Notes under the pieces: generated by a model
Seen by the model: only the letters and a program-made list of their open reading frames with translations
Told to the model about the DNA's origin: nothing
Database searches by the model: none
Origin: Pseudoflavonifractor sp. An44
GTDB lineage: Bacteria > Bacillota > Clostridia > Oscillospirales > Oscillospiraceae
Assembly (NCBI RefSeq): GCF_002161675.1
Contig: NZ_NFIH01000023.1
Span: 1 to 41,064 of the forward strand
Length of the DNA: 41,064 bases
Direction: 5' to 3'
Shown here: positions 1-8,533 of the stretch, piece after piece
Layout of the letters: each line of letters opens with the position of its first letter
Position numbering within the stretch: the stretch's first letter is position 1
Program-made: the position numbers and the translations under genes

Positions 1-125
1 TGGCCGCTCCACCTACTGTTTAGATTTTAAACATAAATTCGATTTTTGCCCGCTTTTAGGGGGCTTGGGTTTGTGCGCCCTTTTTCGGAATGGTACTTAG
101 ACTACAATGTTTCAACCTTCCTGCC

Positions 126-154
126 TTGTGTTCTTTGGGCGAATGAAATATAAT
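126..154 (+). promoter_or_regulatory. Putative promoter of the Bce-type RR/HK operon
   Basis: TTGTGT at 126-131 and TATAAT at 149-154 are separated by 17 bp and lie about 105 bp upstream of the response regulator start. The -10 is a perfect consensus and the -35 is weak. Confidence 0.5.
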
Positions 155-181
155 AAAAAATATTATCAGAGGCATGAAGAT

Positions 182-220
182 GGCTGGGGTCTGGCTGATC
201 CCCAAGGAGGCAGCCCAGCC
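182..220 (+). promoter_or_regulatory. Hairpin in the leader of the Bce-type operon
   Basis: GGCTGGG at 182-188 pairs with CCCAGCC at 214-220, and the loop contains a second short self-complementary stretch (GGGTCTGGCTGATCCCC). It lies between the putative promoter and the first gene. There is no T-run, so it is not a classic terminator; a leader structure is possible. Confidence 0.35.
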
Positions 221-259
221 CGCCGATATATGATATAAAGACCTGAAAGGAACAGAAGA

Positions 260-922
260 ATGAGGATATTAGTTGTGGAAGATGATTTAACCATACAGAA
301 ACAGTTAAAAAATCTCTTGTCTGGTAATGGATATGAGGTTGACACAGTTACCGATTTTTCAAAAGTGATTGAGCAGATAAAGGCTTTTGCCCCCCATTTG
401 GTTCTGTTAGATATAAAATTGCCGGGAAACAGCGGTTTTGAAATTTGTTCACAAATCCGCAGCTTTTCCGATATTCCTATTGTGTTTGTGACAAGCAGTA
501 ACACGGATATGGATGAATTGAACAGTATCATGTTGGGCGGGGACGCATTTATTACAAAGCCTTATAATACAGCGATTTTGCTTGCAAAGATTGCTTCTTT
601 ATTGCGGCGGGCGTATGCTTCCGGGCAGACGGAGGTACTTTCATGGAGTGGTGCAGATTTACATTTAGAGAGCAGCTTTATAGAATACAATGGACAGAAA
701 GCCGATTTGACAAAAAATGAGCTAAAAATACTCTACTATCTTTTTAAGAACGCAGGGAAAATATGTTCTCGCAGTGATATTGTAGATTTCCTTTGGGATA
801 ATCAGCTTTATGTTGATGATAATGCCCTAAGTGTGAATATGACCCGTATCCGTGAAAAGCTGGCGTCCATTGGATTGACTGACTTTATTAAGACAAAGCA
901 CAGGCAGGGGTACACATTATGA
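260..922 (+). CDS. BceR-like response regulator (OmpR family)
   Basis: A 220-aa two-component response regulator. The N-terminal receiver has the acidic pocket at E7-D9, phospho-acceptor D51 in LLDIKLPG, T78 and K100. The C-terminal half is an OmpR/PhoB winged helix. The start is ATG 260, preceded by AAAGGAA. The stop overlaps the start of the histidine kinase by 4 bp, so the two are translationally coupled. The downstream ABC transporter of the bacitracin/peptide-detoxification type and a TNACA-N4-TGTAA operator ahead of it (1945-1964) identify this as a Bce-type regulator. The likely inducer is a cell-wall-active peptide, but the actual compound cannot be read from the sequence. Confidence 0.92.
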   Translation: MRILVVEDDLTIQKQLKNLLSGNGYEVDTVTDFSKVIEQIKAFAPHLVLLDIKLPGNSGFEICSQIRSFSDIPIVFVTSSNTDMDELNSIMLGGDAFITKPYNTAILLAKIASLLRRAYASGQTEVLSWSGADLHLESSFIEYNGQKADLTKNELKILYYLFKNAGKICSRSDIVDFLWDNQLYVDDNALSVNMTRIREKLASIGLTDFIKTKHRQGYTL

Positions 923-1932
923 ATGGCAAACAATATTTGAAAAATCAACTGCCTGTCATTTTAATCAATTTGCTGGGTATGCTGGCCCTTGCCCTGTTTT
1001 TAATTGCAAGTGGTAATAGTATTCAAACTGTCCTATTCATTCTTGTTGTCTGGCTGATTGTCCTTGCTTCATGCCTGCTGCTTTTCTACTTTTCCCGGAA
1101 AAAATATCTGGATAAATTGCTGGATATGACAGAGAAGTTGGATGAACGGTATTTGCTGCCGGAAATCATGCAGGAGCCAGAAAGAGCCGATGAACAGGTA
1201 TTCTATCAGATTATGAAAATGGCTGAAAAATCCATGTTGGAACGGATCGGAGAAGTACAGAGGGAACGGAAAGAATATAAAGAATATATCGAACAATGGA
1301 TACATGAAGTAAAAACGCCGATCACAGCTATAAAGTTGATTTGCGAGAATAACCGCTGTTCTTTTACCAGAGAGTTGATGGCAGAGCTGGAAAATATCAA
1401 CCGCTTTACGGAGCAGGCTTTGTATTATGCCCGCAGTGAGCATACGGAAAAGGATTATTCTGTCCGTGAAATCAATCTTAGCGATGTGGTACACGGTGCA
1501 ATCGCAGACAACAAATATCTTCTGCGGCAAAACAATGTGGCCGTTACCGTAGAGGATGTGGAGTACAGTATTTATTCAGACGATAAGTGGCTGCGGTTTA
1601 TTTTAGACCAGCTTATTAGCAATGCAGTAAAATACCGTGCAGACCAGCCAGTGTTGAATTTTTTTACTGTAAAGGAAAATGATAGAATTATCCTGTCTGT
1701 TGAAGATAACGGTATAGGCATACCACAAAGCGATTTGCCCCGTATTTTCGAGAAAGGTTTTACAGGACAGAACGGACGGACAATCCATAGTTCTACCGGG
1801 ATTGGTCTGTATCTTTGCAGGCGGCTTTGTGATAAGTTGGGAATAGGTATTTCAGCGAGTTCCGAAAGGAAAGGAACCGCCATTTCTCTTTCTTTCCGTA
1901 TCAACGATTTTGTGGCTGGGGTGCAGGGCTGA
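919..1932 (+). CDS. BceS-like intramembrane-sensing histidine kinase
   Basis: A 337-aa sensor kinase. Two membrane segments (about residues 10-32 and 35-59) are separated by only a few residues, leaving almost no extracellular sensor. This is the hallmark of intramembrane-sensing kinases, which take their signal from the partner ABC permease. The H-box is around H129 (WIHEVKTP), followed by an N box (QLISNAVKY), DNGIGI (G1) and GIGLYL (G2) of the HATPase domain. It overlaps the response regulator by 4 bp. Architecture and neighbours fit a BceS partner for the 260-922 regulator and the 2804-5017 permease. Confidence 0.92.
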   Translation: MNGKQYLKNQLPVILINLLGMLALALFLIASGNSIQTVLFILVVWLIVLASCLLLFYFSRKKYLDKLLDMTEKLDERYLLPEIMQEPERADEQVFYQIMKMAEKSMLERIGEVQRERKEYKEYIEQWIHEVKTPITAIKLICENNRCSFTRELMAELENINRFTEQALYYARSEHTEKDYSVREINLSDVVHGAIADNKYLLRQNNVAVTVEDVEYSIYSDDKWLRFILDQLISNAVKYRADQPVLNFFTVKENDRIILSVEDNGIGIPQSDLPRIFEKGFTGQNGRTIHSSTGIGLYLCRRLCDKLGIGISASSERKGTAISLSFRINDFVAGVQG

Positions 1933-1944
1933 TATGCTCTGCAC

Positions 1945-1975
1945 TTCTTACATTTCTGTAAGAACTGTGTAAGAA
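1945..1975 (+). promoter_or_regulatory. BceR-type operator upstream of the ABC genes
   Basis: TTCTTACA (1945-1952), TTTC, TGTAAGAA (1957-1964) form a perfect 8-bp inverted repeat containing the known Firmicutes Bce-type consensus TNACA-N4-TGTAA. A third half-site TGTAAGAA (1968-1975) follows at 11-bp spacing, as expected for an OmpR-family dimer. TTGATA (1979-1984) and TACAAT (2006-2011) lie downstream but are 21 bp apart, so the exact promoter is unclear. Confidence 0.8.
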
Positions 1976-2046
1976 AACTTGATACAAAAGGCCCTGAATA
2001 CGGATTACAATAAAGGCATGAAAGATTTAGAAAGGCAGGGGGACAC

Positions 2047-2814
2047 ATGGAACCTATTTTGAAATTGGAGCATATCCAGAAGTATTACGGCAACGAGGGA
2101 AACATCACAAAAGCCATTCAGGATATTAGTTTTTCCGTAGAAGCAGGTGAATTTCTGGGAATTATGGGAGCGTCCGGCTCCGGAAAAACAACATTGCTCA
2201 ACTGTATTTCCACCATTGATACAGTAAGCGCAGGCCATATTTATTTGGAGGGGACAGACATTACAGAGATAAAACCGAAATCTCTTGCCCGCTTTCGCCG
2301 GGAGAATTTAGGGTTTGTATTTCAGGACTTCAATCTGCTGGACACACTGACGATCTCTGAAAACATTGCTCTGGCATTAGCAATCAACAAGACCCCGGCG
2401 AAAGAAGTCGAGCCTTGCATTATGGATATTGCCGGAAAATTGAACATCCGTGATATTCTGAACAAATATCCGTATCAGGTGTCCGGCGGCCAGAAGCAAC
2501 GCTGCGCCTGCGCCAGAGCCATCATTAACAATCCAAAGCTGCTTTTAGCCGATGAACCGACCGGCGCATTAGACAGCCATTCCTCTCAAATGCTTCTGTC
2601 CACGATTCAGAGTATCAATGAGCAGATGGGAGCAACCATTCTCATGGTAACACATGATGCTTTCACGGCCAGCTATGCGAACCGTATTCTCTTTTTACAG
2701 GACGGAAAGATTTTTACAGAATTGCATAAAGGAAGCGACAGCCGGAGTGCTTTTTTCGATAAAATCCTGAATGTCCTTACCATGATTGGAGGGGGACAAA
2801 GCCATGTATGCTAA
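2047..2814 (+). CDS. BceA-like ABC transporter ATP-binding protein
   Basis: A 255-aa ABC ATPase of the MacB/LolD/BceA group. Walker A is GASGSGKTT at about residues 41-49, the Q-loop VFQDFNLLD is near 91-99, the signature is SGGQKQR at about 146-152, and Walker B is LLLADE at about 165-170, followed by an H-loop VTHD. It energizes the partner permease encoded immediately downstream, whose start lies inside the last codons of this gene. The preceding operator indicates induction by the BceRS-like pair. Its role is likely removal or detoxification of peptide antibiotics, and signalling to the kinase. Confidence 0.93.
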   Translation: MEPILKLEHIQKYYGNEGNITKAIQDISFSVEAGEFLGIMGASGSGKTTLLNCISTIDTVSAGHIYLEGTDITEIKPKSLARFRRENLGFVFQDFNLLDTLTISENIALALAINKTPAKEVEPCIMDIAGKLNIRDILNKYPYQVSGGQKQRCACARAIINNPKLLLADEPTGALDSHSSQMLLSTIQSINEQMGATILMVTHDAFTASYANRILFLQDGKIFTELHKGSDSRSAFFDKILNVLTMIGGGQSHVC

Positions 2815-5017
2815 ACTTGTTTTAAGAAATGCGAAGCGGTCTGTCAAAGACTATCTGGTTTATATCGTGACCATGACAATCTGCGTCACACTCTTTTATT
2901 CATTCCTGTCCATTTCCAGCAGCTACTATCAGCCGGATATAGGGAGTGAATACAATTTTACGGTATTAAGTGACGGGATGAAAGTGGCTATTTGTGTGAT
3001 TACCCTCTTTCTGCTGTTTCTGATACGGTTTGTCAATAACTATATGCTGCGGCGTAAGCAAAAGGAATTTGCGGTTCAATCCATCATGGGAATGGAACAG
3101 AAAACCGTTGGCAGATTATTTTTTGCGGAAACCTTTGTAATGGGGATGATTTCGATTGCCATAGGAATTTTCCTCGGAGTGTTCTGTTCGCAGTTCATTA
3201 CGGCAATGTTGCTGACTTCTTACGGGAAAAGCTATGAACTAACATGGACGCTGTTCCCGGATACGGTCTTGCTGACGGTGGGATTCTTTGTTTTAAGTTT
3301 TCTTGTGGTAGGGCTATTCAACACCCGTACTATTCGGAAAACAAAAATCATTGATATGCTTGCAGCAGACCGGGAAAATGATCCCGCACTGAAAAAAAGC
3401 CGTTGGATTGTAATTGCAGCAATTTTATTTGAACTGTTCACGGTATGGATGTGTGTAACAGGAGTGCAAAAGGTCTGGTTCTATTATGACAGCCGTTTTG
3501 CTATGCCGGTTCAGATCATGTTCTGGGGCAACATCATTTTACCGGCAGCCACTTTATTTTGGTCTGTATTGTGGCTTATCAGGGGGAAAAAATCAGGATT
3601 TCCTAAATTTGTTTTCGGGCTGCTGGTTTGCGCTGTCCTAAATGCCTGCATCGCAGCCAGCGTACCCGTCTTAGTCAATCAGTATTATCTTCCGCTGGGG
3701 GCTGGTACGGTCAACCAATACCTGCTATTTGTTCTGGTTGATTTGATTTTTTTCATTTGCTCCTTGATTTATCTTGCCAGCAGCTTCATCGTTGCATGGA
3801 AAGATAAATCGCCAGAGCATAGATACAAAGGCGAAAGCCTGTTCTTTTTCGGGCAGGTTATATCAAAGCTGAATACCACCAGTAAGACCATGACACTTAT
3901 CAGCGTAACCCTTGTGCTTGCCATTTTCCTGTTTATCGCTGCCCCGATTTTGACCGGCTGGGCTTCGGGCTATCTGGATATACGGTCAATGTATGATGTG
4001 CAGATTTCATCCAGCTACAATGATGTATATGACGAAGAAAATCTTCCCAGCGATGATTATGAGATTGTAACAAACTACCTTACAGAACACGGCATTGAAA
4101 CAGATTATGACTGCACATTTAACCTTTATCTGCCCCAAAAAGATGATTTTAACAATCGGGTTAAATATACTTTTCCTGTCATGGCAATTTCATTAAGTGA
4201 TTACAACATGATCCGGGAAATGCTGGGATATGAGCCAATTTCCCTATCGGAAAATGAGTTCACAACTCAATGGCAGACCATCGCTACCGAAGAAGAACGG
4301 AATAGTTTTTTGACAGAGCATACCAGCGTAATGACAGATGCCGGAGAATTGACTATTTCCGGGCAGCCCTATTACGAGGAAGCAATCGGGGAAACAGTTT
4401 ACAATTCTTACACAAATGTACTCTATGTATTTCCAGACAGTGTTTGTGAAAAGTTGCTTCCGGTTATGCGGAACCGCTATATTACTACGTCCAAAAGCAT
4501 TTCTTATGAAAGCGCCCGCGAATTAGAGCAGGCTTTTTCAGACGAGTATCCAGAGATTACAGATACCGGCGTCAGCTATGCAATCCGTTTAAGCACCTTG
4601 CAGATCAACAGCACAAAGGCAAATAACTTTGTTGTGCAAGCCGCCATGCTGTACGGCGCTGTCGTATTGATGGTGATTTGCCTCACGATACTGTCTTTAC
4701 AGCAGTTGTTAGACGCAGGTAAGTACAAATATCGTTTTTCTGTATTGCGAAAGCTGGGAGTTGAAGAAGCACAGATAGGAAAACTTGTGCTAAAACAATT
4801 AGGTATCTGGTTCGGACTTCCAATCATTGTAGCAATCATTGTTTCCACAGTTGTGATTGCGTACTTTATTCAAACAGTATCAGCAGAAATTTCAGCCTAT
4901 ATTGGATTTGGAACATTGATGATACAGATAGGTATGACTGTGGGTATTCTGCTATTATTACTGATTTGCTATTTTATCGCCACATGGATATTATTTAAGA
5001 GTTCTATTTCAAAATAG
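2804..5017 (+). CDS. BceB-like ABC transporter permease
   Basis: About 737 aa. ATG 2804 is chosen because a strong GGAGGGGG (2788-2795) sits just upstream; the TTG at 2786 has no comparable site. The protein shows the FtsX/BceB layout: an N-terminal membrane helix, several helix pairs, then a large extracellular domain (about residues 390-615, rich in acidic and Tyr residues) between late membrane segments and a C-terminal helix trio. The large ectodomain is where Bce permeases bind the antibiotic-target complex and through which they activate the kinase. It overlaps the end of the ATPase gene by 11 bp. Confidence 0.92.
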   Translation: MYAKLVLRNAKRSVKDYLVYIVTMTICVTLFYSFLSISSSYYQPDIGSEYNFTVLSDGMKVAICVITLFLLFLIRFVNNYMLRRKQKEFAVQSIMGMEQKTVGRLFFAETFVMGMISIAIGIFLGVFCSQFITAMLLTSYGKSYELTWTLFPDTVLLTVGFFVLSFLVVGLFNTRTIRKTKIIDMLAADRENDPALKKSRWIVIAAILFELFTVWMCVTGVQKVWFYYDSRFAMPVQIMFWGNIILPAATLFWSVLWLIRGKKSGFPKFVFGLLVCAVLNACIAASVPVLVNQYYLPLGAGTVNQYLLFVLVDLIFFICSLIYLASSFIVAWKDKSPEHRYKGESLFFFGQVISKLNTTSKTMTLISVTLVLAIFLFIAAPILTGWASGYLDIRSMYDVQISSSYNDVYDEENLPSDDYEIVTNYLTEHGIETDYDCTFNLYLPQKDDFNNRVKYTFPVMAISLSDYNMIREMLGYEPISLSENEFTTQWQTIATEEERNSFLTEHTSVMTDAGELTISGQPYYEEAIGETVYNSYTNVLYVFPDSVCEKLLPVMRNRYITTSKSISYESARELEQAFSDEYPEITDTGVSYAIRLSTLQINSTKANNFVVQAAMLYGAVVLMVICLTILSLQQLLDAGKYKYRFSVLRKLGVEEAQIGKLVLKQLGIWFGLPIIVAIIVSTVVIAYFIQTVSAEISAYIGFGTLMIQIGMTVGILLLLLICYFIATWILFKSSISK

Positions 5018-5224
5018 TTATCACATCTGCCGGACGGCGGCAAAGAAAAAGCAGTCATTTAGCAGACCTTTTCCCGTGCCGGATTACTATGCGGCGACTT
5101 TGAAAAAATCAAGGCCGCCGTTCTTTATGCCCTCATACGAAACGCCGTTTTGACGCTGGCGGGATCGGCTGCTTATGGCGGGAGCCGCCATGAAGCAAAC
5201 AGTGTTTCTTTCCAAAAGACAGAA
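5018..5224. other. Intergenic stretch without a recognisable gene
   Basis: About 200 bp between the permease stop and the first copy of the 250-bp repeat. It contains GC-rich short complementary pieces (for example GGCGGGAGCCGCC) but no supported ORF. It may be debris of an earlier element gene. Confidence 0.4.
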
Positions 5225-5478
5225 CTACCACAACAAAATTGAAATCTGAAAGCACAGGCGGAAACGCCTTTTCCATATCTTCACGCTCTGTCACCACTTT
5301 TCCGGCCTGTATTTTGCGTACTTTCGCAACGACTTTGCGTGCATTATACGGAATTGTTCTTGGAATTTGTAGGACGCTCATTAACCAAACCGGCGCAGAT
5401 CGTTGACATATTTTTATCTGCATGGGATTTTATGCGTGTTTATTCCCTGCTGCTAAAGATAGGTATTTTGCTACTGCT
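5225..5478. repeat. Direct repeat copy A (~250 bp), pairs with 6715-6964
   Basis: From CTACCACAA onward this stretch matches 6715-6964 in the same orientation with scattered substitutions and small indels. Long identical blocks occur around GGACGCTCATTAACC and CGGCGCAGATCGTTGACAT. No convincing gene uses it. The two copies bracket an XRE/membrane protein/DUF6440 island. Confidence 0.85.
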
Positions 5479-5565
5479 ATTCAGCCTCTTTCTTCCGGCG
5501 CATCCGCACCGCGTCCAGAGGGATGACGGCGGCCTTAAACTACCATAGACATATTAAAAATATCT

Positions 5566-5594
5566 TTTACAAATAGCAAGAAATATGTTATACT
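5566..5594 (+). promoter_or_regulatory. Promoter of the XRE/membrane protein pair
   Basis: TTTACA (5566-5571) and TATACT (5589-5594) are spaced 17 bp apart, about 34 bp before the XRE start. A short symmetrical ATATTAAAAATAT lies directly upstream (5551-5563) and could be the binding site of the XRE protein itself. Confidence 0.65.
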
Positions 5595-5627
5595 GAAAAG
5601 CAGATTTTCGAGGAAGGCGGTGAGTAG

Positions 5628-5852
5628 ATGGCGGGAAAAAGCAAATACACTTTTGAGAGCAAAATCCATGTGTACCGAGCAACCAAGCGAATGACCCAGC
5701 AGGAACTTGCCGATTTAGTCGGTGTGTCCCGCCAAACCATTATGCAGCTTGAAAGAAACCGTTATAACCCATCTATGCTTTTGGCATATAGCATTGCGAA
5801 AGTATTTGATGTAACGATTGAAGATTTGTTTGAGTTTCGGGAGGGAGAATAA
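5628..5852 (+). CDS. Small XRE-family helix-turn-helix regulator
   Basis: A 74-aa protein that is essentially one HTH_3/Cro-C1 domain: the helix-turn-helix is in MTQQELADLVGVSRQTI, followed by QLERNRYNPS and a C-terminal VTIEDLFEF. This is the YdeO/YozG-like small XRE type usually paired with a membrane protein. The RBS is GGAAGGCGGTGAG and the start ATG 5628. The stop codon TAA shares its last base with the ATG of the next gene, so the two form a coupled pair. Probably autoregulatory; target genes are not evident. Confidence 0.85.
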   Translation: MAGKSKYTFESKIHVYRATKRMTQQELADLVGVSRQTIMQLERNRYNPSMLLAYSIAKVFDVTIEDLFEFREGE

Positions 5853-6175
5853 TGCAGAATTTTCTTGAACTATTATTCGATAGTCAAATTGCTCTAAGAG
5901 GTAATGTCATATTGGGATGTATATTATTAGCTATTTTCATTTTCTATTTTTTCTCTAAAGAAGGCCGTGATGAACGGGGACGAAAAATTATTGCAATCGC
6001 GGCTCTATGTTCATTTGTAACGCTTTTTGTTGTTCTTAATATGATACCTTTTTTTGTTACATGGATGATGGATAATGAAATTCGCCTTGCCAATGTAATA
6101 CAATCCGCTTATACGATAGTTCTTTTAGTCGCGGATATAGCTATATTGATCGTGCGAAAACTGAAATTAAACTAA
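5852..6175 (+). CDS. Small membrane protein paired with an XRE regulator
   Basis: A 107-aa protein with about three hydrophobic helices (roughly residues 17-35, 45-68 and 80-100) separated by a charged KEGRDERGRK loop. It starts at ATG 5852 immediately on the stop of the XRE gene and ends at a strong terminator (6182-6225). XRE/multi-pass membrane pairs of this kind recur in Firmicutes and again in this window (10,779-11,393). The function is unknown; it may be a signal or stress-related membrane partner of the regulator. Confidence 0.8.
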   Translation: MQNFLELLFDSQIALRGNVILGCILLAIFIFYFFSKEGRDERGRKIIAIAALCSFVTLFVVLNMIPFFVTWMMDNEIRLANVIQSAYTIVLLVADIAILIVRKLKLN

Positions 6176-6181
6176 GAATTG

Positions 6182-6225
6182 AAACGCACACCCATAAAAT
6201 CGGATTATTGGGTGTGCGTTTTATT
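6182..6225 (+). terminator. Rho-independent terminator
   Basis: AAACGCACACCC (6182-6193) pairs perfectly with GGGTGTGCGTTT (6210-6221), followed by TTATT. It ends the XRE/membrane protein operon. Confidence 0.9.
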
Positions 6226-6247
6226 CCTTACTTAAAGTATGAAATAC

Positions 6248-6276
6248 TTGACATACAGAAAGAAATATGATATATT
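6248..6276 (+). promoter_or_regulatory. Strong promoter of the DUF6440-like gene
   Basis: TTGACA (6248-6253) and TATATT (6271-6276) with exactly 17 bp between them, about 57 bp upstream of the start at 6334. Confidence 0.8.
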
Positions 6277-6333
6277 TTGGGTATGGCATGAAAGGCCAAT
6301 CACGATTTTTGTTCAAGGAAAGGAGCGCACAAA

Positions 6334-6525
6334 ATGGCTAAAGAGCGATTTGTAGAAACATACTCACAAGGAGTAACCAATGTACGGAAAATCATCGTTG
6401 ATACGGAAACTGGCGTGAATTACCTTCTGATTTCTTCCAATATGACAACTGGCTGCGGCATAGCCGTTCTTGTCGATAAAGATGGGAAGCCCATTGTTAC
6501 ACCTATTGATGCGGAAAATCAGTAA
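6334..6525 (+). CDS. DUF6440-like small protein
   Basis: A 63-aa soluble protein beginning MAKERFVETYSQG, with a VDTETGVNYLLI segment and a C-terminal VLVDKDGKPIV segment. This resembles the small DUF6440 family found in Firmicutes mobile elements; the assignment is from memory of the family and is moderate. It has its own consensus promoter, an AAGGAAAGGAG ribosome site and a hairpin downstream. The molecular role is unknown. The conserved GVNYLL and DKDGKP segments suggest a small beta-rich fold. Confidence 0.75.
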   Translation: MAKERFVETYSQGVTNVRKIIVDTETGVNYLLISSNMTTGCGIAVLVDKDGKPIVTPIDAENQ

Positions 6526-6545
6526 TTTCAAAGAGAGTTGACGGT

Positions 6546-6585
6546 CATGGGGCGACAGCAAGGAGTGCTGCCGCCCCATGTGATT
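6546..6585 (+). terminator. Hairpin, probable terminator after the DUF6440-like gene
   Basis: CATGGGGCG (6546-6554) and CAGC (6556-6559) pair with GCTG (6567-6570) and CGCCCCATG (6572-6580). The following TGATTATAAT is only weakly T-rich, so termination may be inefficient. Confidence 0.6.
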
Positions 6586-6714
6586 ATAATGCAGCTCGTC
6601 TGCCATCAACAGGGTGTGTTGAGAAAAAGTGTTATCCTACCTTACACTAAAAAATGCCGGATGCGGTGGCCTGCTGGCCCTGCGCCTGGCATTTTTCCAC
6701 TGGGCCATTCCCGG

Positions 6715-6964
6715 CTACCACAATAAAAGTGAAATCTGAAAGCACAGGCGGAAACGCCTTTTCCATATCTTCACGACCTATCACCCCTTTTCAAGCCCCT
6801 ATTTTGCGTACTTCCGCAACGGCTTTGCGTGTATTATACGGAATTGTTCATCGGATTTGTAGGACGCTCATTAACCAAACCGGCGCAGATCGTTGACATT
6901 ATCTGCATGGGATTTCATGCGTGTTTATTCCCCGCTGCTAAAGATAGGTATTTGCTACTGCCGC
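6715..6964. repeat. Direct repeat copy B (~250 bp), pairs with 5225-5478
   Basis: Same orientation and order of blocks as copy A, ending near GGTATTTGCTACTGC. The relaxase gene starts only about 90 bp further on, so the usual small relaxosome gene upstream of the relaxase is absent here. The ~190 bp between the hairpin at 6580 and this copy holds no supported gene. Confidence 0.85.
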
Positions 6965-7052
6965 TTGGAATGTTTTTCCAGCATGTAAGAATTTCTAAAG
7001 AGAAAATCCATTAAAGCATTTGCTAAAACAAAATATTCAAAGGAGGTGGGCA

Positions 7053-8444
7053 ATGGCGACCACAAGGCTGATGCCCTTGCATATCGGAGAGGGCCGCTCC
7101 TTCTCTACCGCAATCGAGGACATCATTGATTATGTAGAAAATCCAGAGAAAACCGACTATGGGAAACTGATTTATGGATTTGAGTGTGATACCCGCACAG
7201 CGGATGCGGAATTTACCTTAGCTAAGCGGCAGTATATCAACCTGACCGGCAGAGTCCGGGGCGCGGATGATGTGATTGCCTATCACTTCCGGCAAGCGTT
7301 TAAGCCTAGTGAAGTGACGCCGGAGGAAGCCAATCATATCGGCCAGGAGCTTGCTATGAGGCTGACGAAGGGAAACAACGCTTTTATCGTCTGCACGCAC
7401 ATAGATAAGCACCATGTCCATAATCACATCATCGTGAGCGCGGTAAATCTGGAATGTAACAGGAAATTCCGTAACTTTTGGGGTTCCTCCTGGGCTTTGC
7501 GCCGGATCAGCGATAAGCTGTGTCTGGAGCATGGACTTTCTATTGTCGAAGATCCCAAGCCCAGCCGCAGCCACTATGGAAAATGGTTGGGGGATGGAAA
7601 CAAACCGCTCTCCTTTCAGAATCAAATCCGGCAAGCCATTGACGCCGCCCTGGAGCGGCACCCCTCTACCTTTGAGGATTTCCTGAAAATTCTGGAAGCG
7701 TCCGGTGTAGAAGTCACCCGGCGCAGGAAATCTATTAACTTCCGTGTTCCAGGCCAAAAGAAGCCTACTCGCTGCAACACTTTGAAAGGCGATCATACCG
7801 AGCAGGCCATACGGGAAAGAATTGCCGGAACCTATATTTCCTCTGTTCAGCCCAAACGGTCCCATTCTTCGGTAAGGATGCTGATTGATATTGACGCCGC
7901 AATGCGTTCCGGCAAAGGCGCCGGTTATGAGCGTTGGGCCAAAGTGTTCAATGTGAAGCAGCTTGCGAAAGCTGTGGCTTACCTGAAAGAGCATGGGGAT
8001 ATGAGTTATGAGGACCTTCAAGCAAAGGCTCAGGCTACGACTTCCCGGTTTAATGAGCTTTCCACGCAGATCAAGGATATGGAGAGCCGTTTATCTCAAA
8101 ATGGAGAATTGCAGAAACAGATCGTCAATTATTCTAAAACGCGGGCTGTCTATATCGAGTATCGAAAAGCTGGTTACAGCAAAAAGTTCCGGGCCGAGCA
8201 TGAGGCTGACATTCTGATCCATCAGGCGGCAAAGAAATATTTTGACAGCCTGGGTGTGGAGAAACTGCCTACCATAAAGGCTTTGCGGGAAGAATATGCC
8301 GAAGTGCTGGAGGCCAAGAGAAAAGCCTATGCGGAATATAAGCAGGTACGGGAAGAAATGCGGGAGCTGCAGAATGTGAAAGCCAATATTGACTATCTGC
8401 TGGGTCCGTCTGCGGAAAGGACACAGGAAAAAGAACATTCATAA
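7053..8444 (+). CDS. Relaxase (MobP-type mobilization nuclease)
   Basis: About 463 aa. ATG 7053 is chosen because AAAGGAGGTGGG (7038-7049) lies just upstream; a TTG at 7020 gives 11 extra residues without a ribosome site. The N-terminal ~170 residues are a Relaxase/Mobilisation nuclease domain (PF03432-like). The metal-binding histidine motif HIDKHHVHNH is at residues 116-125, and candidate catalytic tyrosines are near Y27 and Y36-Y41. The C-terminal half is charged and helical, probably coiled coil. It would nick oriT and pilot the strand during transfer. Length is normal for Tn1549-like relaxases. Confidence 0.9.
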   Translation: MATTRLMPLHIGEGRSFSTAIEDIIDYVENPEKTDYGKLIYGFECDTRTADAEFTLAKRQYINLTGRVRGADDVIAYHFRQAFKPSEVTPEEANHIGQELAMRLTKGNNAFIVCTHIDKHHVHNHIIVSAVNLECNRKFRNFWGSSWALRRISDKLCLEHGLSIVEDPKPSRSHYGKWLGDGNKPLSFQNQIRQAIDAALERHPSTFEDFLKILEASGVEVTRRRKSINFRVPGQKKPTRCNTLKGDHTEQAIRERIAGTYISSVQPKRSHSSVRMLIDIDAAMRSGKGAGYERWAKVFNVKQLAKAVAYLKEHGDMSYEDLQAKAQATTSRFNELSTQIKDMESRLSQNGELQKQIVNYSKTRAVYIEYRKAGYSKKFRAEHEADILIHQAAKKYFDSLGVEKLPTIKALREEYAEVLEAKRKAYAEYKQVREEMRELQNVKANIDYLLGPSAERTQEKEHS

Positions 8445-8479
8445 AGGCATGGTATAATAAAAAAGCAAATTCTTTTTCC

Positions 8480-8514
8480 AACTCCACCGAAACTCCACCT
8501 TCGTATGTTACACT
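8480..8514 (+). promoter_or_regulatory. RR operator and promoter of the RR/HK operon
   Basis: Two AACTCCACC repeats (8480-8488 and 8491-8499) are spaced 11 bp apart. Nine bp after the second, TACACT (8509-8514) can serve as a -10. The same motif at the same distance from a -10 lies before the ABC operon (11,662-11,718). The repeats occupy the -35 region, as in activator-dependent promoters of OmpR-family regulators. Confidence 0.75.
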
Positions 8515-8533
8515 ACCTTTGGAGGTGCAAGCG

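Noticed and set aside
5133-5423. Minus-strand 96-aa ORF in the direct repeat
   Set aside because: No ribosome site, no family, and the frame is not kept in the second repeat copy.
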